Shown here piece by piece: positions 1 to 8,487 of a stretch of DNA of 64,000 bases. A model generated the notes under the pieces. It was not told the DNA's origin. It ran no database searches and was given only the letters and a program-made list of their open reading frames with translations. The stretch covers positions 31,898 through 95,897 of the forward strand of contig JAVBRD010000016.1 in NCBI GenBank assembly GCA_031548365.1. Reading direction: 5' to 3'. The position numbers and the translations under genes are program-made. Source of the DNA: JAVBRD01 sp031548365. Lineage in GTDB: Bacteria > Bacillota > Clostridia > Christensenellales > UBA1750. Position 1 is the first letter of the stretch. Each line of letters opens with the position of its first letter.

Positions 1-2
1 GC

Positions 3-71
3 GAACCCCGCAACGCGGCGCTGATGACGTGGGACGCGTACTCGCCCAAGGCACGTGCCTTATCGGCATAA
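3..71 (+). CDS. 3' end of a truncated gene, product unknown
   Basis: The third forward frame is open from the window edge to a TAA at 69-71. It encodes about 22 residues ending in ...DAYSPKARALSA. The composition looks like a normal protein C-terminus, whereas the alternative overlapping frame is Cys/Arg-rich and unconvincing. The rest of the gene lies outside the window, so no family can be assigned. The 165 bases between this stop and the next start show no other convincing gene. Confidence 0.4.
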   Translation, partial: EPRNAALMTWDAYSPKARALSA

Positions 72-236
72 CCGTCGGCAAAACTCAGCTGATCGGATAC
101 TGTGTCTGTAGGCGCCATGGCGGTGCATATCGGAGGTTTACTCCAAGGCGGGCGAACAATTGCGTGCCGGCTTTCAGTGCCTATATGTCATGCGAACTGT
201 TGACCGAACATGAGGAAGCGGAAAGGAAGAGTTACA

Positions 237-713
237 ATGTCTGATGACAACACCGCGAAAACGGGCTCCGACATCCTTGATGTGATCCGCCGAAGACTTC
301 AGGGTGACGCACAGAGAAACGCGCTGAAATTAGTTGCGTTTTTTGAGGAGAACGATATGACGCTCGATCCGAGCGGAGATGGTCAGGGTTGGGCGGTCGG
401 GGGGATTGTCGGGAACAGCATCGGTTTTCTGCTGGTGAACGGCGCAGCGCAGGTGCCCGGCCCATGGACGCTGTGGCTCAATTCCTGCGAATTTGGCGAC
501 ACCGGCCCGGTTGACGAGGATATCAAGGCGTGCGTATGGGCGCATGTCAACCCGTGCGGGAAATGTCATCCGGGTTGGATCGACTGCGGCGGCGGCGGAA
601 AGGCCATTTGGGGCAAGCAGCATGAGCGCCTTTGCCATTCCCCTTTGATGTTCACCAACCCCGGCATCGGAGCCATCGGGCACATCAAGAAGCTCTTGCT
701 GATGCTTCAATGA
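237..713 (+). CDS. Cys-rich hypothetical protein (158 aa)
   Basis: I do not recognise this family. The ATG at 237 follows a purine-rich GGAAAGGAAGAG stretch that can serve as ribosome binding site, so I prefer it to an upstream in-frame ATG at 210. The N-terminal third is hydrophilic and probably helical. The middle is Gly-rich. The C-terminal half holds a possible metal-binding set: NPCGKC, then DCGGGG, then RLCHSPLMFTNP, giving four Cys and a His within about 35 residues. No signal peptide or membrane segment is visible. It stands alone and converges with the AraC-type regulator. The 268 bases between the two genes hold no clear terminator. Confidence 0.7.
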   Translation: MSDDNTAKTGSDILDVIRRRLQGDAQRNALKLVAFFEENDMTLDPSGDGQGWAVGGIVGNSIGFLLVNGAAQVPGPWTLWLNSCEFGDTGPVDEDIKACVWAHVNPCGKCHPGWIDCGGGGKAIWGKQHERLCHSPLMFTNPGIGAIGHIKKLLLMLQ

Positions 714-981
714 AAACCTGGAAAGCATGTGGACGCTCCCAAAACGAATATCCATAGCTAACCGCTGCAATAAGCCTCCTCGTCCCCGTCCAAACCCGCG
801 GGGTTTTCAAGGGGATGGCGGTCCGCTTGAACGCAAAAAAAGACACCGCATTTGTCGTTTCCGTCAAATGCTGCGCCTCCGATTGAACCTATGAATGACC
901 CGAAAACAGGACAGCGGGTGATAAACCGTCGCTCCTTAAGGCTCAGAAACACGACGCACAACAAGCGTGCGCACCACAAAT

Positions 982-3261
982 CTATGCATGCTCCGAGAGG
1001 CAGCGTTTGACTTTACGATAAGCGCCCGGCGTCATGTCCTCCGTTTTCTTGAAGAGCCGAATCAGCGTCCCGCTTCCAACAATGCCGACCTGCACCGCGA
1101 TCTCATCCAGTGACAAATCGGTTTCACCAAGCAGCCGTTTGGCATGCTCCAAGCGTATGCCCGCAAGGACATCGGAAACGGACATCGCCGTTTCCTGAGT
1201 GAACCGCTTGGAAAGATACGACGCCGACATGTTGAAATGAGCGCCGAGCGTGTTGACACAGAGCTTGCAGTCGCTGTGGTGCTCGTTCATATAGGCGATA
1301 ATTTGCGCGCTGAGCTTGTCATCGGTCTTCTTTATTTCCATGCGTTCCTTCACCACGCCGAGCAGTTCCGCCGCCTGTCTTTGAAACGAAATTAGTGTAT
1401 CGCAGTTCATGAGCTTGCCCACCGCGTTGAGCTCCACGGCGAAATGAGCGTCGCAAAGCATGGCGACAAGCGCGCCGACCGTGGTGCTGATATCGTAAAT
1501 ATAGCACTTGCACTGATCGGGGGTTCCGATTTCGCCTTGAAAATACTCGTCCGCAAGCGACGTGACAGCGTCCCCGACCTCATATGTCCTTTGCGTCACA
1601 GCCGCGTAAAGCCGCTGTTCCGCGCGCTGACGGAACGTGTAATTCACGATAAGCGGCTTGTCATTGAGCTCAGAGAATTTGAGGAGCGTGCCCTCTCCCG
1701 CTGCGATGCGGTGGTTCATGGCGTTGACGCTCTGCATATAAGCTTCATGAATCCCAGCGAAACCCGGACAAATCTCACTCATGCTCATGGAGCACATCAC
1801 GCCGTCAGCATCAGCAAGACGCGTCTTGATGCTCTGGCAAAGCTTGTCAAACTGACGCGCATCATGCGGCGAGGCGAGACCCGCGATGAGCGCGTGTTCG
1901 TCACGGCTCAGCTGCAGCGTCTCGGCTAAAAGCACGGATTGTTCCGCTGCCAGCGCGCGGCGCAGCGCTTCCCCAACGGCGTCGCCGCTTGCTCCCCGGC
2001 TGTTTTCCGCTTTGATGAGGGCGACTGCGTACCAGGCGCGCTTGAAGAACTCGTCGTTTCTCAAGATTTCCTTCTCGCGCGCGTCGGCGTTTTCGCCTAT
2101 GCCCGCGAGGAGCTTGAGCAACAAGCCCCGCCGCAGGACAAACGTATCCTCTTCCAGCGTTTTCCCAAGGGCTTCGTTCTGCCAGTAGACATCGTCGAAC
2201 ATGGCCCCGATATACTGCACCTCATTTTGAACGAGGCTGTTGTACGCGTGATCTGAGCGTTTGGATAGCCGATTGATGAGTTGGGAGAAAGGCGTGGTAT
2301 TCCGCTTGCTGAGGAAGTAGGCGGCCAGCACACTGATGAGCATGGAGGCGCCGATAGAGATGACTTGTATGGCCGTGTACCTCGTCAGCTTCGCCGAAAA
2401 GACGCCTACCGGGATAATGGAGATATACGTGCATCGCGATGCGGACGAGGGGATCGACCTGACCATGCAGCGTTCGCCCGCGATGGTTCTCTCGTCGAAT
2501 CCGGCCGCTAATGGCCCCGCCGGGAAGTCGTCCAGCGTCAAGTGCGCATACTGGGGATTTGAAGAGAGCAACAGCCGGCGGTCGCCGCCGAAAACGAGAA
2601 TCGCGCCGCCCGTCTGCGATGTCTCAGATGCCATCGGCGCAAAAAACCAGGGCTTTAAAACGCAGACGGCGTTGATGCCCGTCGTCCGGTAGAAGTCGTA
2701 GGGGAGGGAGCTGACCACGCAGATGGTTTCCTGGCCGCGTATCGCCAATCGCGTGACATCGTTGACGCGAACGCCCTGAATTCCCTCCAGCCAGCCGCGA
2801 TAACCGAGCAGGTCGTCCGCGTAATATGAAAGATAGTAATCTTCACTGGAAAGCACCGCGTTTGTGCTGGAAATGATGGTGTCGGTGTTGGCGTTATAGA
2901 TGAAGAAATCGGAGACGGCGTCGCGCTGAAACATTTTCACATGCGTTTTGAGCTGAAAATTCTGATAAGGTATATCGTATTCAGGCCGGTATTGCAGCGC
3001 GGTCTCAAGAAAAACGGGGTTCATGCTCAGTTGCTTGAACATGGCCCGCGCTTCGTCGACGCGGGCGTCGTACGCCCCCACCAGGCGGTCGAGTGAGTTG
3101 CTGTTAGCGGATATAATTTCATGGCTGATGACGGCTTTGGAGACCATGTGCAGCAGCAGCATGGACGTAAAGGGCAACACCAAAACAAGCACAAAGGAGA
3201 GCAGGTATTTCTTAAACATGCTCTTTTCTTTGATCACACTGGCAACACGAGTCAATTTCAT
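982..3261 (-). CDS. Membrane-bound AraC-family regulator with extracellular sensor domain
   Basis: This is a one-protein sensor and regulator of about 759 residues. A membrane segment near residues 16-38 (FKKYLLSFVLVLVLPF) is followed by about 250 extracellular residues of Cache-like length. A second membrane segment lies near residues 297-320 (AIQVISIGASMLISVLAAYF), followed by a cytoplasmic linker. The last 100 residues form an AraC double helix-turn-helix (LGAHFNMSASYLSKRF and AVQVGIVGSGTLIRLFKKTE, then TPGAYR). The start at 3261 is chosen because AGGTG lies six bases upstream; an in-frame ATG further upstream at 3321 lacks a good site. It is divergent from a sugar importer operon, and regulators of this build commonly control the adjacent importer. 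That regulatory link is inferred. Confidence 0.85.
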   Translation of the reverse strand: MKLTRVASVIKEKSMFKKYLLSFVLVLVLPFTSMLLLHMVSKAVISHEIISANSNSLDRLVGAYDARVDEARAMFKQLSMNPVFLETALQYRPEYDIPYQNFQLKTHVKMFQRDAVSDFFIYNANTDTIISSTNAVLSSEDYYLSYYADDLLGYRGWLEGIQGVRVNDVTRLAIRGQETICVVSSLPYDFYRTTGINAVCVLKPWFFAPMASETSQTGGAILVFGGDRRLLLSSNPQYAHLTLDDFPAGPLAAGFDERTIAGERCMVRSIPSSASRCTYISIIPVGVFSAKLTRYTAIQVISIGASMLISVLAAYFLSKRNTTPFSQLINRLSKRSDHAYNSLVQNEVQYIGAMFDDVYWQNEALGKTLEEDTFVLRRGLLLKLLAGIGENADAREKEILRNDEFFKRAWYAVALIKAENSRGASGDAVGEALRRALAAEQSVLLAETLQLSRDEHALIAGLASPHDARQFDKLCQSIKTRLADADGVMCSMSMSEICPGFAGIHEAYMQSVNAMNHRIAAGEGTLLKFSELNDKPLIVNYTFRQRAEQRLYAAVTQRTYEVGDAVTSLADEYFQGEIGTPDQCKCYIYDISTTVGALVAMLCDAHFAVELNAVGKLMNCDTLISFQRQAAELLGVVKERMEIKKTDDKLSAQIIAYMNEHHSDCKLCVNTLGAHFNMSASYLSKRFTQETAMSVSDVLAGIRLEHAKRLLGETDLSLDEIAVQVGIVGSGTLIRLFKKTEDMTPGAYRKVKRCLSEHA

Positions 3262-3356
3262 GAGCCACACCTGTCGCATGCCGCCCGCGCGTTCGTAATC
3301 GGCGATCCGAGCCTGAGTCAATGTATCGCAACTCGAATCAAAGTTGATTTTGCCTC

Positions 3357-3385
3357 AGTATATCGGGCCTGACTACAGGTGTCAA
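3357..3385 (-). promoter_or_regulatory. Sigma-A promoter of the AraC-type regulator
   Basis: Read on the minus strand, a perfect -35 TTGACA (3380-3385) is separated by 17 bases from -10 TATACT (3357-3362). It lies about 95 bases upstream of the regulator start at 3261. The 332-base intergenic region 3262-3593 also holds the leader and promoter of the divergent importer operon, and no further gene. Confidence 0.75.
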
Positions 3386-3522
3386 GCGACTCCAACGACG
3401 AGAAAGGCCGCTTGGGTAGGGGCATGGACGATTTTGCGCACCCGGTCCGAAAAAGACAACCGCGTTTTTGGGCTTTTGAGCACCTGTTTTACTTATTGCC
3501 TATACCCCGATATTTCGTCGCG

Positions 3523-3531
3523 TGTTATGCT
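3523..3531 (+). promoter_or_regulatory. Possible extended -10 promoter of importer operon 1
   Basis: TG at 3523-3524 precedes TATGCT at 3526-3531, an extended -10 arrangement, about 60 bases before the lipoprotein start. No good -35 box is present, which would fit an activator-dependent promoter controlled by the divergent AraC protein. Activator control is inferred. Confidence 0.4.
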
Positions 3532-3593
3532 AATATACGGTTCTATCTTTGTCAGGATTGCCGAGCGCACACAAAAAGGAGGAAACCGAACCC

Positions 3594-5270
3594 ATGAAGA
3601 AAACCTCGCTGTTCATCACATGCATCCTGGTTCTTTCCATTCTGTTGGTCGCATGTTCGACTCCCGCGCCCGCTCCAGCCGCCACCCCCGCGCCGCAGCC
3701 GTCCGCTGCCGCTCCCAGCGCACCGACAGCCGCTCCAGCGGCACCCGCTCAACCTGCCGCGGCGCCCGCAGCGCCTGCGCCCACGGCGACCGCGCCCGCC
3801 GCGCCGCCTCCCGTGGCGTTTGCCTATCCGATGGATAAAAAGAACGTGACGCTCAAAGTCTATGCCCCGGGCATCGGCTATAGCGCTACCGTGGCGAACC
3901 AGTCGGAGTGCTATTTCCATCAGAAGCTCGCCGACATGACCGGTGTCACGCTTGAATGGGTGTTCGCGCCTGTCGGAACGGACGGCACGCAGTTCTATAA
4001 CCTGATGATCGCCTCCGCTGATCTGCCCGACATCATTTATGACGGCAGGGTAACCACCAACAACAAGACGTATCTCGAGGATGGCGTCATCATTGATCTG
4101 ACGGAAAACCTCGAGAGATGGTCTCCCAACTATTTCGCGCTGTGCATGAACGACGATTCCTTTAACAAAGGCACGAAAAACGACGACAGCCAATACTACG
4201 GCTATCATTTCGTCCGGGAAACACCGTGGCTGCGCGTGTGGCAGGGCCCGGCGATCCGCAACGACTGGCTGAAAGCCGAGAACCTCACGCCCCCGGTCAC
4301 CATCGACGACTGGACAAACGTGTTCTCTAAGCTCAGCTCGAAGTACGGCGCGACTTGGTCCGCCACCTACGGCTCGACCACCAACATGTTCGTCGGCGCG
4401 TACGGCATTAACCGCAACTATTTCCTGGAGAATAACGAGATCAAATACGGCCCCGCGATGTCCGCGTACAAAGAATACCTGATGAAAATGAAGGAATGGT
4501 ATGACGCGGGCTACATCGACAAGGATTTCGCCGCGATTGACGGCCCTGGTCTGACGACAAAAATTGTCAACGACAAAGTCCTCGCCTCCATCGTTTCCGG
4601 CGGCAGCCTCACGGGCTATCTTGAGCAGATCAAGGCCAAGGGAAGCACCGCCGAGTGGGTCGGCGTTCAGTACGCGCGCCTCAACGCCAACGATGAAGTC
4701 AAGTTCGCGCAGAACGAAAACGTCATCCAGACCGCGGTCGCGGCCATCACAACCGCTTGCAAGGACGTTGAGACCGCCATGCGCTTCTGCGACTATGGCT
4801 ACAGCCCCGAAGGCTTCCTGTACTGGAACTACGGCGAGGAAGGCCTTTCTTACAACATGGTCAACGGCAAGCCCGTGTTCGCCGATATCATCATGAAGGC
4901 TCCGGACATCAACAACGCCGTCACCATGTACATCGGCACCCGCGGAAGCGGTTTCGCGATGCAGGCCGAGAGCATGTACAAGCAAAAGACCGACACGCGC
5001 GCGCTCGCCGCGATCGACGTGTGGGCTGACAAGAACATGGCGTTTAAATACCTCGTTCCCAACATCACCCCCACCTACGAGGAGCAGCAGGCCACAGCGT
5101 CACTTCAAACAGCCATCACGACCTATGTCGACGAGATGCACTTCAAGTTCATCATGGGCCAGGAAAGCTTTGATAAGTTCGACGCCTATGTCGCGCAGAT
5201 CAACAGCATGGGGCTTGACAAGGTCCTCGCGGCGAAGAACGCTCAGCTCCAGCGCTACAACGCTCGCTAA
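3594..5270 (+). CDS. Sugar ABC importer substrate-binding lipoprotein (LipO type), importer 1
   Basis: A 558-residue extracytoplasmic solute-binding protein. The N-terminus is a lipoprotein signal peptide with lipobox LLVAC. An Ala/Pro-rich linker of roughly 60 residues follows, then a periplasmic-binding-protein fold typical of the oligosaccharide LipO/YtcQ group (TLKVYAPGIGYSA..., DLPDIIYDG, LRNDW-type hinge as IRNDWLKAENLTPPVTIDDW). The start at 3594 follows AAGGAGG at 3577-3583. It is the first gene of an importer set followed by LplB- and LplC-type permeases. The mature protein should be anchored to the outer face of the membrane. The ligand is unknown, probably an oligosaccharide. Confidence 0.9.
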   Translation: MKKTSLFITCILVLSILLVACSTPAPAPAATPAPQPSAAAPSAPTAAPAAPAQPAAAPAAPAPTATAPAAPPPVAFAYPMDKKNVTLKVYAPGIGYSATVANQSECYFHQKLADMTGVTLEWVFAPVGTDGTQFYNLMIASADLPDIIYDGRVTTNNKTYLEDGVIIDLTENLERWSPNYFALCMNDDSFNKGTKNDDSQYYGYHFVRETPWLRVWQGPAIRNDWLKAENLTPPVTIDDWTNVFSKLSSKYGATWSATYGSTTNMFVGAYGINRNYFLENNEIKYGPAMSAYKEYLMKMKEWYDAGYIDKDFAAIDGPGLTTKIVNDKVLASIVSGGSLTGYLEQIKAKGSTAEWVGVQYARLNANDEVKFAQNENVIQTAVAAITTACKDVETAMRFCDYGYSPEGFLYWNYGEEGLSYNMVNGKPVFADIIMKAPDINNAVTMYIGTRGSGFAMQAESMYKQKTDTRALAAIDVWADKNMAFKYLVPNITPTYEEQQATASLQTAITTYVDEMHFKFIMGQESFDKFDAYVAQINSMGLDKVLAAKNAQLQRYNAR

Positions 5271-5294
5271 TCCGGCAATTCACTGATGCGGTTT

Positions 5295-5328
5295 GGGCGG
5301 GAAACGATAACGGTATCGTTTCCCGCCC
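5295..5328 (+). other. Perfect 15-bp hairpin between binding-protein and permease genes
   Basis: The 15-base arms at 5295-5309 and 5314-5328 are perfectly complementary and separated by a 4-base loop ACGG. No U-run follows, so it is not a standard terminator. It sits between the abundant binding-protein gene and the permease genes. Such stems commonly protect upstream mRNA from 3' decay and set a high binding protein to permease ratio; that role is inferred here. Confidence 0.75.
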
Positions 5329-5354
5329 CATTGAAAGCCGGAGGGGAGCAGCTC

Positions 5355-6302
5355 ATGACACAAAGAGAAGCCTACAAGCCCGCCAGGAAGACTTCACTCC
5401 TTTCGTACATCGCCAAAGACTTCGCGCGCAACAAATACAAATACCTCATGATCTTGCCGGTCTTGGTGTATTTCGTGATCTTCAGCTACAAGCCGATGTA
5501 TGGCGTCATTATCGCGTTTAAGAATTATAGGCCCACACTCGGCATTGCCAAGAGCCGCTGGGTCGGGCTGGAGCATTTTGCGCATTTCCTGACAGATGTG
5601 TATTTCATACGGATTCTGACCAATACATTCCTCATCAGTATCTACAGCATCTTCTGGGGATTCCCGGCGCCCATCATCCTGGCGCTCCTGCTCAATGAGC
5701 TCAACAAACAGAGCTTTAAGCGAACCGTGCAAACGGTCACCTATATTCCTCACTTCATATCCATCGTCATCATTTGCGGCCTGATCAAGCAGTACTGCCT
5801 GACAGACGGCCTCTTTAACGATATACGGGTATTCCTGGGCATGGAACGCCTTGCGCTGCTCCAGGAGCAGCGCCTCTTCCGAACGATTTACATTGCCTCC
5901 GGGATCTGGCAGGAGATCGGCTGGAACTCGATCATCTATCTCGCTTCGCTGTCCTCCATCGATCCGCAGCTCTACGAGGCGGCGGAGATTGACGGCGCGG
6001 GAAGGCTTCGGCAAACCTGGCACGTTACACTTCCCGGCATCATGCCCACGATCGTCATGCTGCTCATCCTGCGCATGGGCAGCATTCTCGGCGTCGGATA
6101 CGAAAAAATCCTGCTCCTATACAACTCGACGACTTACGCGACGGGCGACGTGATATCGACGTATGTATACCGCAAGGGACTCATTGAGGCGGACTGGAGT
6201 TACTCGACAGCCATTGGGCTGTTCAACTCCGTTGTCAACGTGTTTTTCCTGACGACGGCAAACGCCATCAGCAAGCGAATCAGTTCGGTCGGACTGTTTT
6301 AG
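5355..6302 (+). CDS. Sugar ABC importer permease, LplB type (importer 1)
   Basis: A 315-residue inner-membrane permease of the binding-protein-dependent transport family. The opening KYKYLMILPVLVYFVIFSYKPMYG and a total of about six membrane segments are typical of LplB/YtcP partners. The EAA loop that contacts the ATPase is visible as YEAAEIDGAGRLRQTWHVTLP. The start at 5355 follows GAGGGGAG. The gene lies 84 bases after the binding-protein gene, across a strong hairpin, and is followed 8 bases later by the second permease. It forms a heterodimeric channel with that protein. No ATPase gene is present in the operon. Confidence 0.92.
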   Translation: MTQREAYKPARKTSLLSYIAKDFARNKYKYLMILPVLVYFVIFSYKPMYGVIIAFKNYRPTLGIAKSRWVGLEHFAHFLTDVYFIRILTNTFLISIYSIFWGFPAPIILALLLNELNKQSFKRTVQTVTYIPHFISIVIICGLIKQYCLTDGLFNDIRVFLGMERLALLQEQRLFRTIYIASGIWQEIGWNSIIYLASLSSIDPQLYEAAEIDGAGRLRQTWHVTLPGIMPTIVMLLILRMGSILGVGYEKILLLYNSTTYATGDVISTYVYRKGLIEADWSYSTAIGLFNSVVNVFFLTTANAISKRISSVGLF

Positions 6303-6310
6303 GAGGGCGT

Positions 6311-7192
6311 ATGAGAAAACAATCATTGCCGCGGAAACTGTTCAATGTCTTCAACATTACCTTCATGTGCGCCCTCATGCTCATTACCTTGTACCCGATT
6401 TACTATGTGGTCTGCGCGTCCGTGAGCAACAACATGATGCTCATGGCCAACCCGGGACTTCTCATCGCGCCGCTTCAGTTTACTTTGGGCGCGTACGCGC
6501 TGGCTTTTAAGCACCCACTGCTGCTCACTGGATACGCCAACACGCTCATCATCCTCGCCGTGTCCCTGCCCATCAACTTGGCCATGACGCTTCTGTGCGG
6601 CTACTTTATGGCGGCAAAGCAAATGCTCTACAAAAAATACATCCTTGCGTTCATGATGTTCACCATGTTTTTCAGCGGCGGACTGATACCGGCCTACCTG
6701 AACATACGGGAGCTGGGACTCTACAACACGCTTTGGGCGGTCATTCTGCCGGGCGCGCTCTCGCTGTATAACGCGATCATCATGAAAACAGCCATTGAAA
6801 CCGTGCCGGACGGGCTGAGCGAATCCGCGTACATGGATGGCGCGAACGATATCACCGTGCTTTTCCGAATCATCGTGCCGCTTGTCATGCCCACGCTCGC
6901 GGTTATGCTGCTTTATTACGGCGTTGGACACTGGAACTCGTGGTTTTCAGCGAGCATATACCTGAGCGATACGGACAAGATGCCGCTGCAGATTGTGCTT
7001 CGCGCCATTCTGATCCTCAACAGCGACGTGTTCCAAGCTGGAGACGCAACCGACACGGGTCTGATTGACCGGTACACCGAAACCATCAAGTATTCCGCCG
7101 TCGTGATCTCGACACTGCCCATCATGTTGATGTACCCCTTTGTTCAAAAATACTTCGTCAAGGGCGTCATGATCGGGGCCATCAAAGGCTGA
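6311..7192 (+). CDS. Sugar ABC importer permease, LplC type (importer 1)
   Basis: A 293-residue second permease, with six predicted membrane segments. The family-typical element GGLIPAYLNIRELGLYNTLW and the EAA loop SAYMDGANDITVLFRIIVP are present. The C-terminus PFVQKYFVKGVMIGAIKG is the hallmark ending of LplC/YtcO-type permeases. AGGAGGGCGT immediately precedes the ATG at 6311, and the gene starts 8 bases after the first permease ends. It pairs with the LplB-type protein, and the operon ends at the terminator at 7251-7290. Confidence 0.92.
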   Translation: MRKQSLPRKLFNVFNITFMCALMLITLYPIYYVVCASVSNNMMLMANPGLLIAPLQFTLGAYALAFKHPLLLTGYANTLIILAVSLPINLAMTLLCGYFMAAKQMLYKKYILAFMMFTMFFSGGLIPAYLNIRELGLYNTLWAVILPGALSLYNAIIMKTAIETVPDGLSESAYMDGANDITVLFRIIVPLVMPTLAVMLLYYGVGHWNSWFSASIYLSDTDKMPLQIVLRAILILNSDVFQAGDATDTGLIDRYTETIKYSAVVISTLPIMLMYPFVQKYFVKGVMIGAIKG

Positions 7193-7250
7193 TCTCCGCT
7201 GCAGTGAAGCAAACCGGCAGAGCCGTCTGGATCAACGCTGGTAAAACCAA

Positions 7251-7290
7251 AACGAGTGCCTGATCGTTCGTCATCAGGCGCTCGTTTTTT
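7251..7290 (+). terminator. Intrinsic terminator of importer operon 1
   Basis: AACGAG-T-GCCTGAT (7251-7264) pairs with ATCAGGC-G-CTCGTT (7273-7286) across an 8-base loop, giving a 14-pair stem with one G-T wobble. TTTT follows directly. It ends the importer operon 58 bases after the last stop. Confidence 0.9.
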
Positions 7291-7462
7291 ACGGTGACCG
7301 GCTTGGTGTCAGTTGAAAGGCCGGACGTGGAGACGATGGCAAAGACCTGTATTGCTGTCCGCATGCCAGCTCAAATCCCTGTCTACAGACAGCGACATAG
7401 GCAATCCAAGCGAGGATGCGTCAGCTATCATTGTTCTGCCGATTTGCAGTGCAACGCCCCGG

Positions 7463-7993
7463 CTAAATCAGCGCTTCAATCTCTTTTTCCAGAGCTTCCG
7501 GTTTGCGCACAGGCGCGAATCTCGCCACGATCCGGCCTTCTCGGTCAAGCAGAAACTTGGTGAAGTTCCACTTGATCTCGCTGCCCACGAATTTTTGCCC
7601 AATTTGGCTCAGCTTTTCGGCGAACCCCTTGGATTCCGCGTCTTCGGTTTCGGCGGCGTGTTTTTTCAGGTAAGTATACAACGGGTCGGCCGATTCGCCG
7701 TTGACGTCGATCTTCGCAAACCGGGGAAATGTCGTGTTGTAATTGAGCTGGCAGAAGTCCTGGATTTCCTCGTCCGTGCCGGGAGCCTGCTGCAGAAACT
7801 GGTTGCAGGGAAAGTCAAGGATTTCAAAGCCTCTGCCCTTGTACTTTTGATAGAGTCTCTCCAGCGCTTCGTACTGCGGCGTCAAACCGTACTTTGTCGC
7901 CGTGTTGACGATGAGCAAGACCTTTCCTTTGTATGCGGAGAGCGCAATGGTCTCTCCCCTGTTGTTCTTGACCACAAAATCGTATACGCTCAT
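7463..7993 (-). CDS. Glutathione peroxidase homologue lacking the catalytic Cys
   Basis: A 176-residue thioredoxin-fold protein of the glutathione peroxidase/BtuE family, which normally reduces peroxides with thiol partners. Family motifs are clear: VLLIVNTATKYGLTPQY, LDFPCNQF, and WNFTKFLLDREG. The residue that should be the peroxidatic Cys (or selenocysteine) in the TKxGLTPQY motif is Tyr35 (TAC at 7889-7891). The Gln/Asn and Trp of the usual catalytic tetrad are kept. The start at 7993 follows AAGGAG; an in-frame ATG seven codons earlier has no such site. It lies 17 bases after an OhrR-type repressor gene and shares its promoter. Function is therefore uncertain: it may be inactive, use another residue, or have another role. 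Confidence 0.88.
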   Translation of the reverse strand: MSVYDFVVKNNRGETIALSAYKGKVLLIVNTATKYGLTPQYEALERLYQKYKGRGFEILDFPCNQFLQQAPGTDEEIQDFCQLNYNTTFPRFAKIDVNGESADPLYTYLKKHAAETEDAESKGFAEKLSQIGQKFVGSEIKWNFTKFLLDREGRIVARFAPVRKPEALEKEIEALI

Positions 7994-8010
7994 GATCCTT
8001 CTCCTTCTAT

Positions 8011-8427
8011 TCACTTATCCAGCAGCTTGTACAAAAGCGCGTACAGCGCTCGGGCTTCTTCAGCGCTCAGGCTCATGCACTTCCCCATCTCAGCCGGAAC
8101 GCCCGCCGCCTTTTCTTTCAAGCGCTCGCCCTCGTCCGTGAGCTCAACGATCAGGACACGTTCGTCCTCCCTTGATCTCTGGCGGGAAACAAGCCCCCGG
8201 GCTTCCAGCCTTTTGAGCAGCGGCGTGAGCGTCCCCGAATCCAGGTACAGGCTCTCGCCCAGCTCTTTGACGCTGACCTGCTTTTTCTCCCACATCACCA
8301 TCATGGTAATATACTGCGTGTATGTCAGATCGAGCGTGTCCAAAAAGGGCGCATACATCTTGACAACGCCCTTGGCGGCGGCGTAAAGCGGAAAACACAG
8401 TTGGTTTGAAAGCCTGAGCGCGTCCAC
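8011..8427 (-). CDS. ohrR: OhrR/MarR-family peroxide-sensing repressor
   Basis: A 138-residue winged-helix repressor. The N-terminal sequence LSNQLCFPLYAAAK carries the conserved redox Cys of the OhrR group. Downstream, LTYTQYITMMVMWE, VKELGESLYLDSGTLTPLLKRLE and the wing residues RSREDERVLIVELT match the MarR fold with OhrR-like details. The GTG at 8427 is preferred as start because GGAGAG lies five bases upstream; an ATG overlapping that site is out of frame. In known OhrR proteins, organic hydroperoxide oxidises the Cys and releases DNA. Here the gene precedes a glutathione peroxidase homologue, and an 8-bp inverted repeat overlaps the promoter, indicating autoregulation. The gene name is given by family resemblance. 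Confidence 0.88.
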   Translation of the reverse strand: MDALRLSNQLCFPLYAAAKGVVKMYAPFLDTLDLTYTQYITMMVMWEKKQVSVKELGESLYLDSGTLTPLLKRLEARGLVSRQRSREDERVLIVELTDEGERLKEKAAGVPAEMGKCMSLSAEEARALYALLYKLLDK

Positions 8428-8458
8428 ATGCTCTCTCCTCACAATGGTCGGTAACACC

Positions 8459-8487
8459 AGTATATCCTTTGCTCAAAATTAAATCAA
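8459..8487 (-). promoter_or_regulatory. Promoter of the ohrR-peroxidase operon
   Basis: On the minus strand, -35 TTGATT (8482-8487) and -10 TATACT (8459-8464) are separated by exactly 17 bases. The -35 box lies between the arms of the operator-like inverted repeat, overlapping its inner edge. The start codon of the repressor is about 32 bases downstream of the -10 box. Confidence 0.75.

Noticed and set aside
29..244. 71-codon frame on the plus strand at the window start
   Set aside because: Cys/Arg-rich, no family resemblance, and it overlaps both a more protein-like partial C-terminus (3-71) and the start of the Cys-rich gene.
3360..3513. Shared octamer CCCGATAT near both divergent promoters of the AraC/importer 1 region
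   Set aside because: An 8-base match in 300 bases of intergenic DNA is expected by chance about once; no second feature supports an operator.
3552..4985. 477-codon frame antisense to the importer 1 binding protein
   Set aside because: Arg/Gly/Val/Asp-rich shadow of a clear lipoprotein gene in GC-rich DNA; no ribosome binding site or family.
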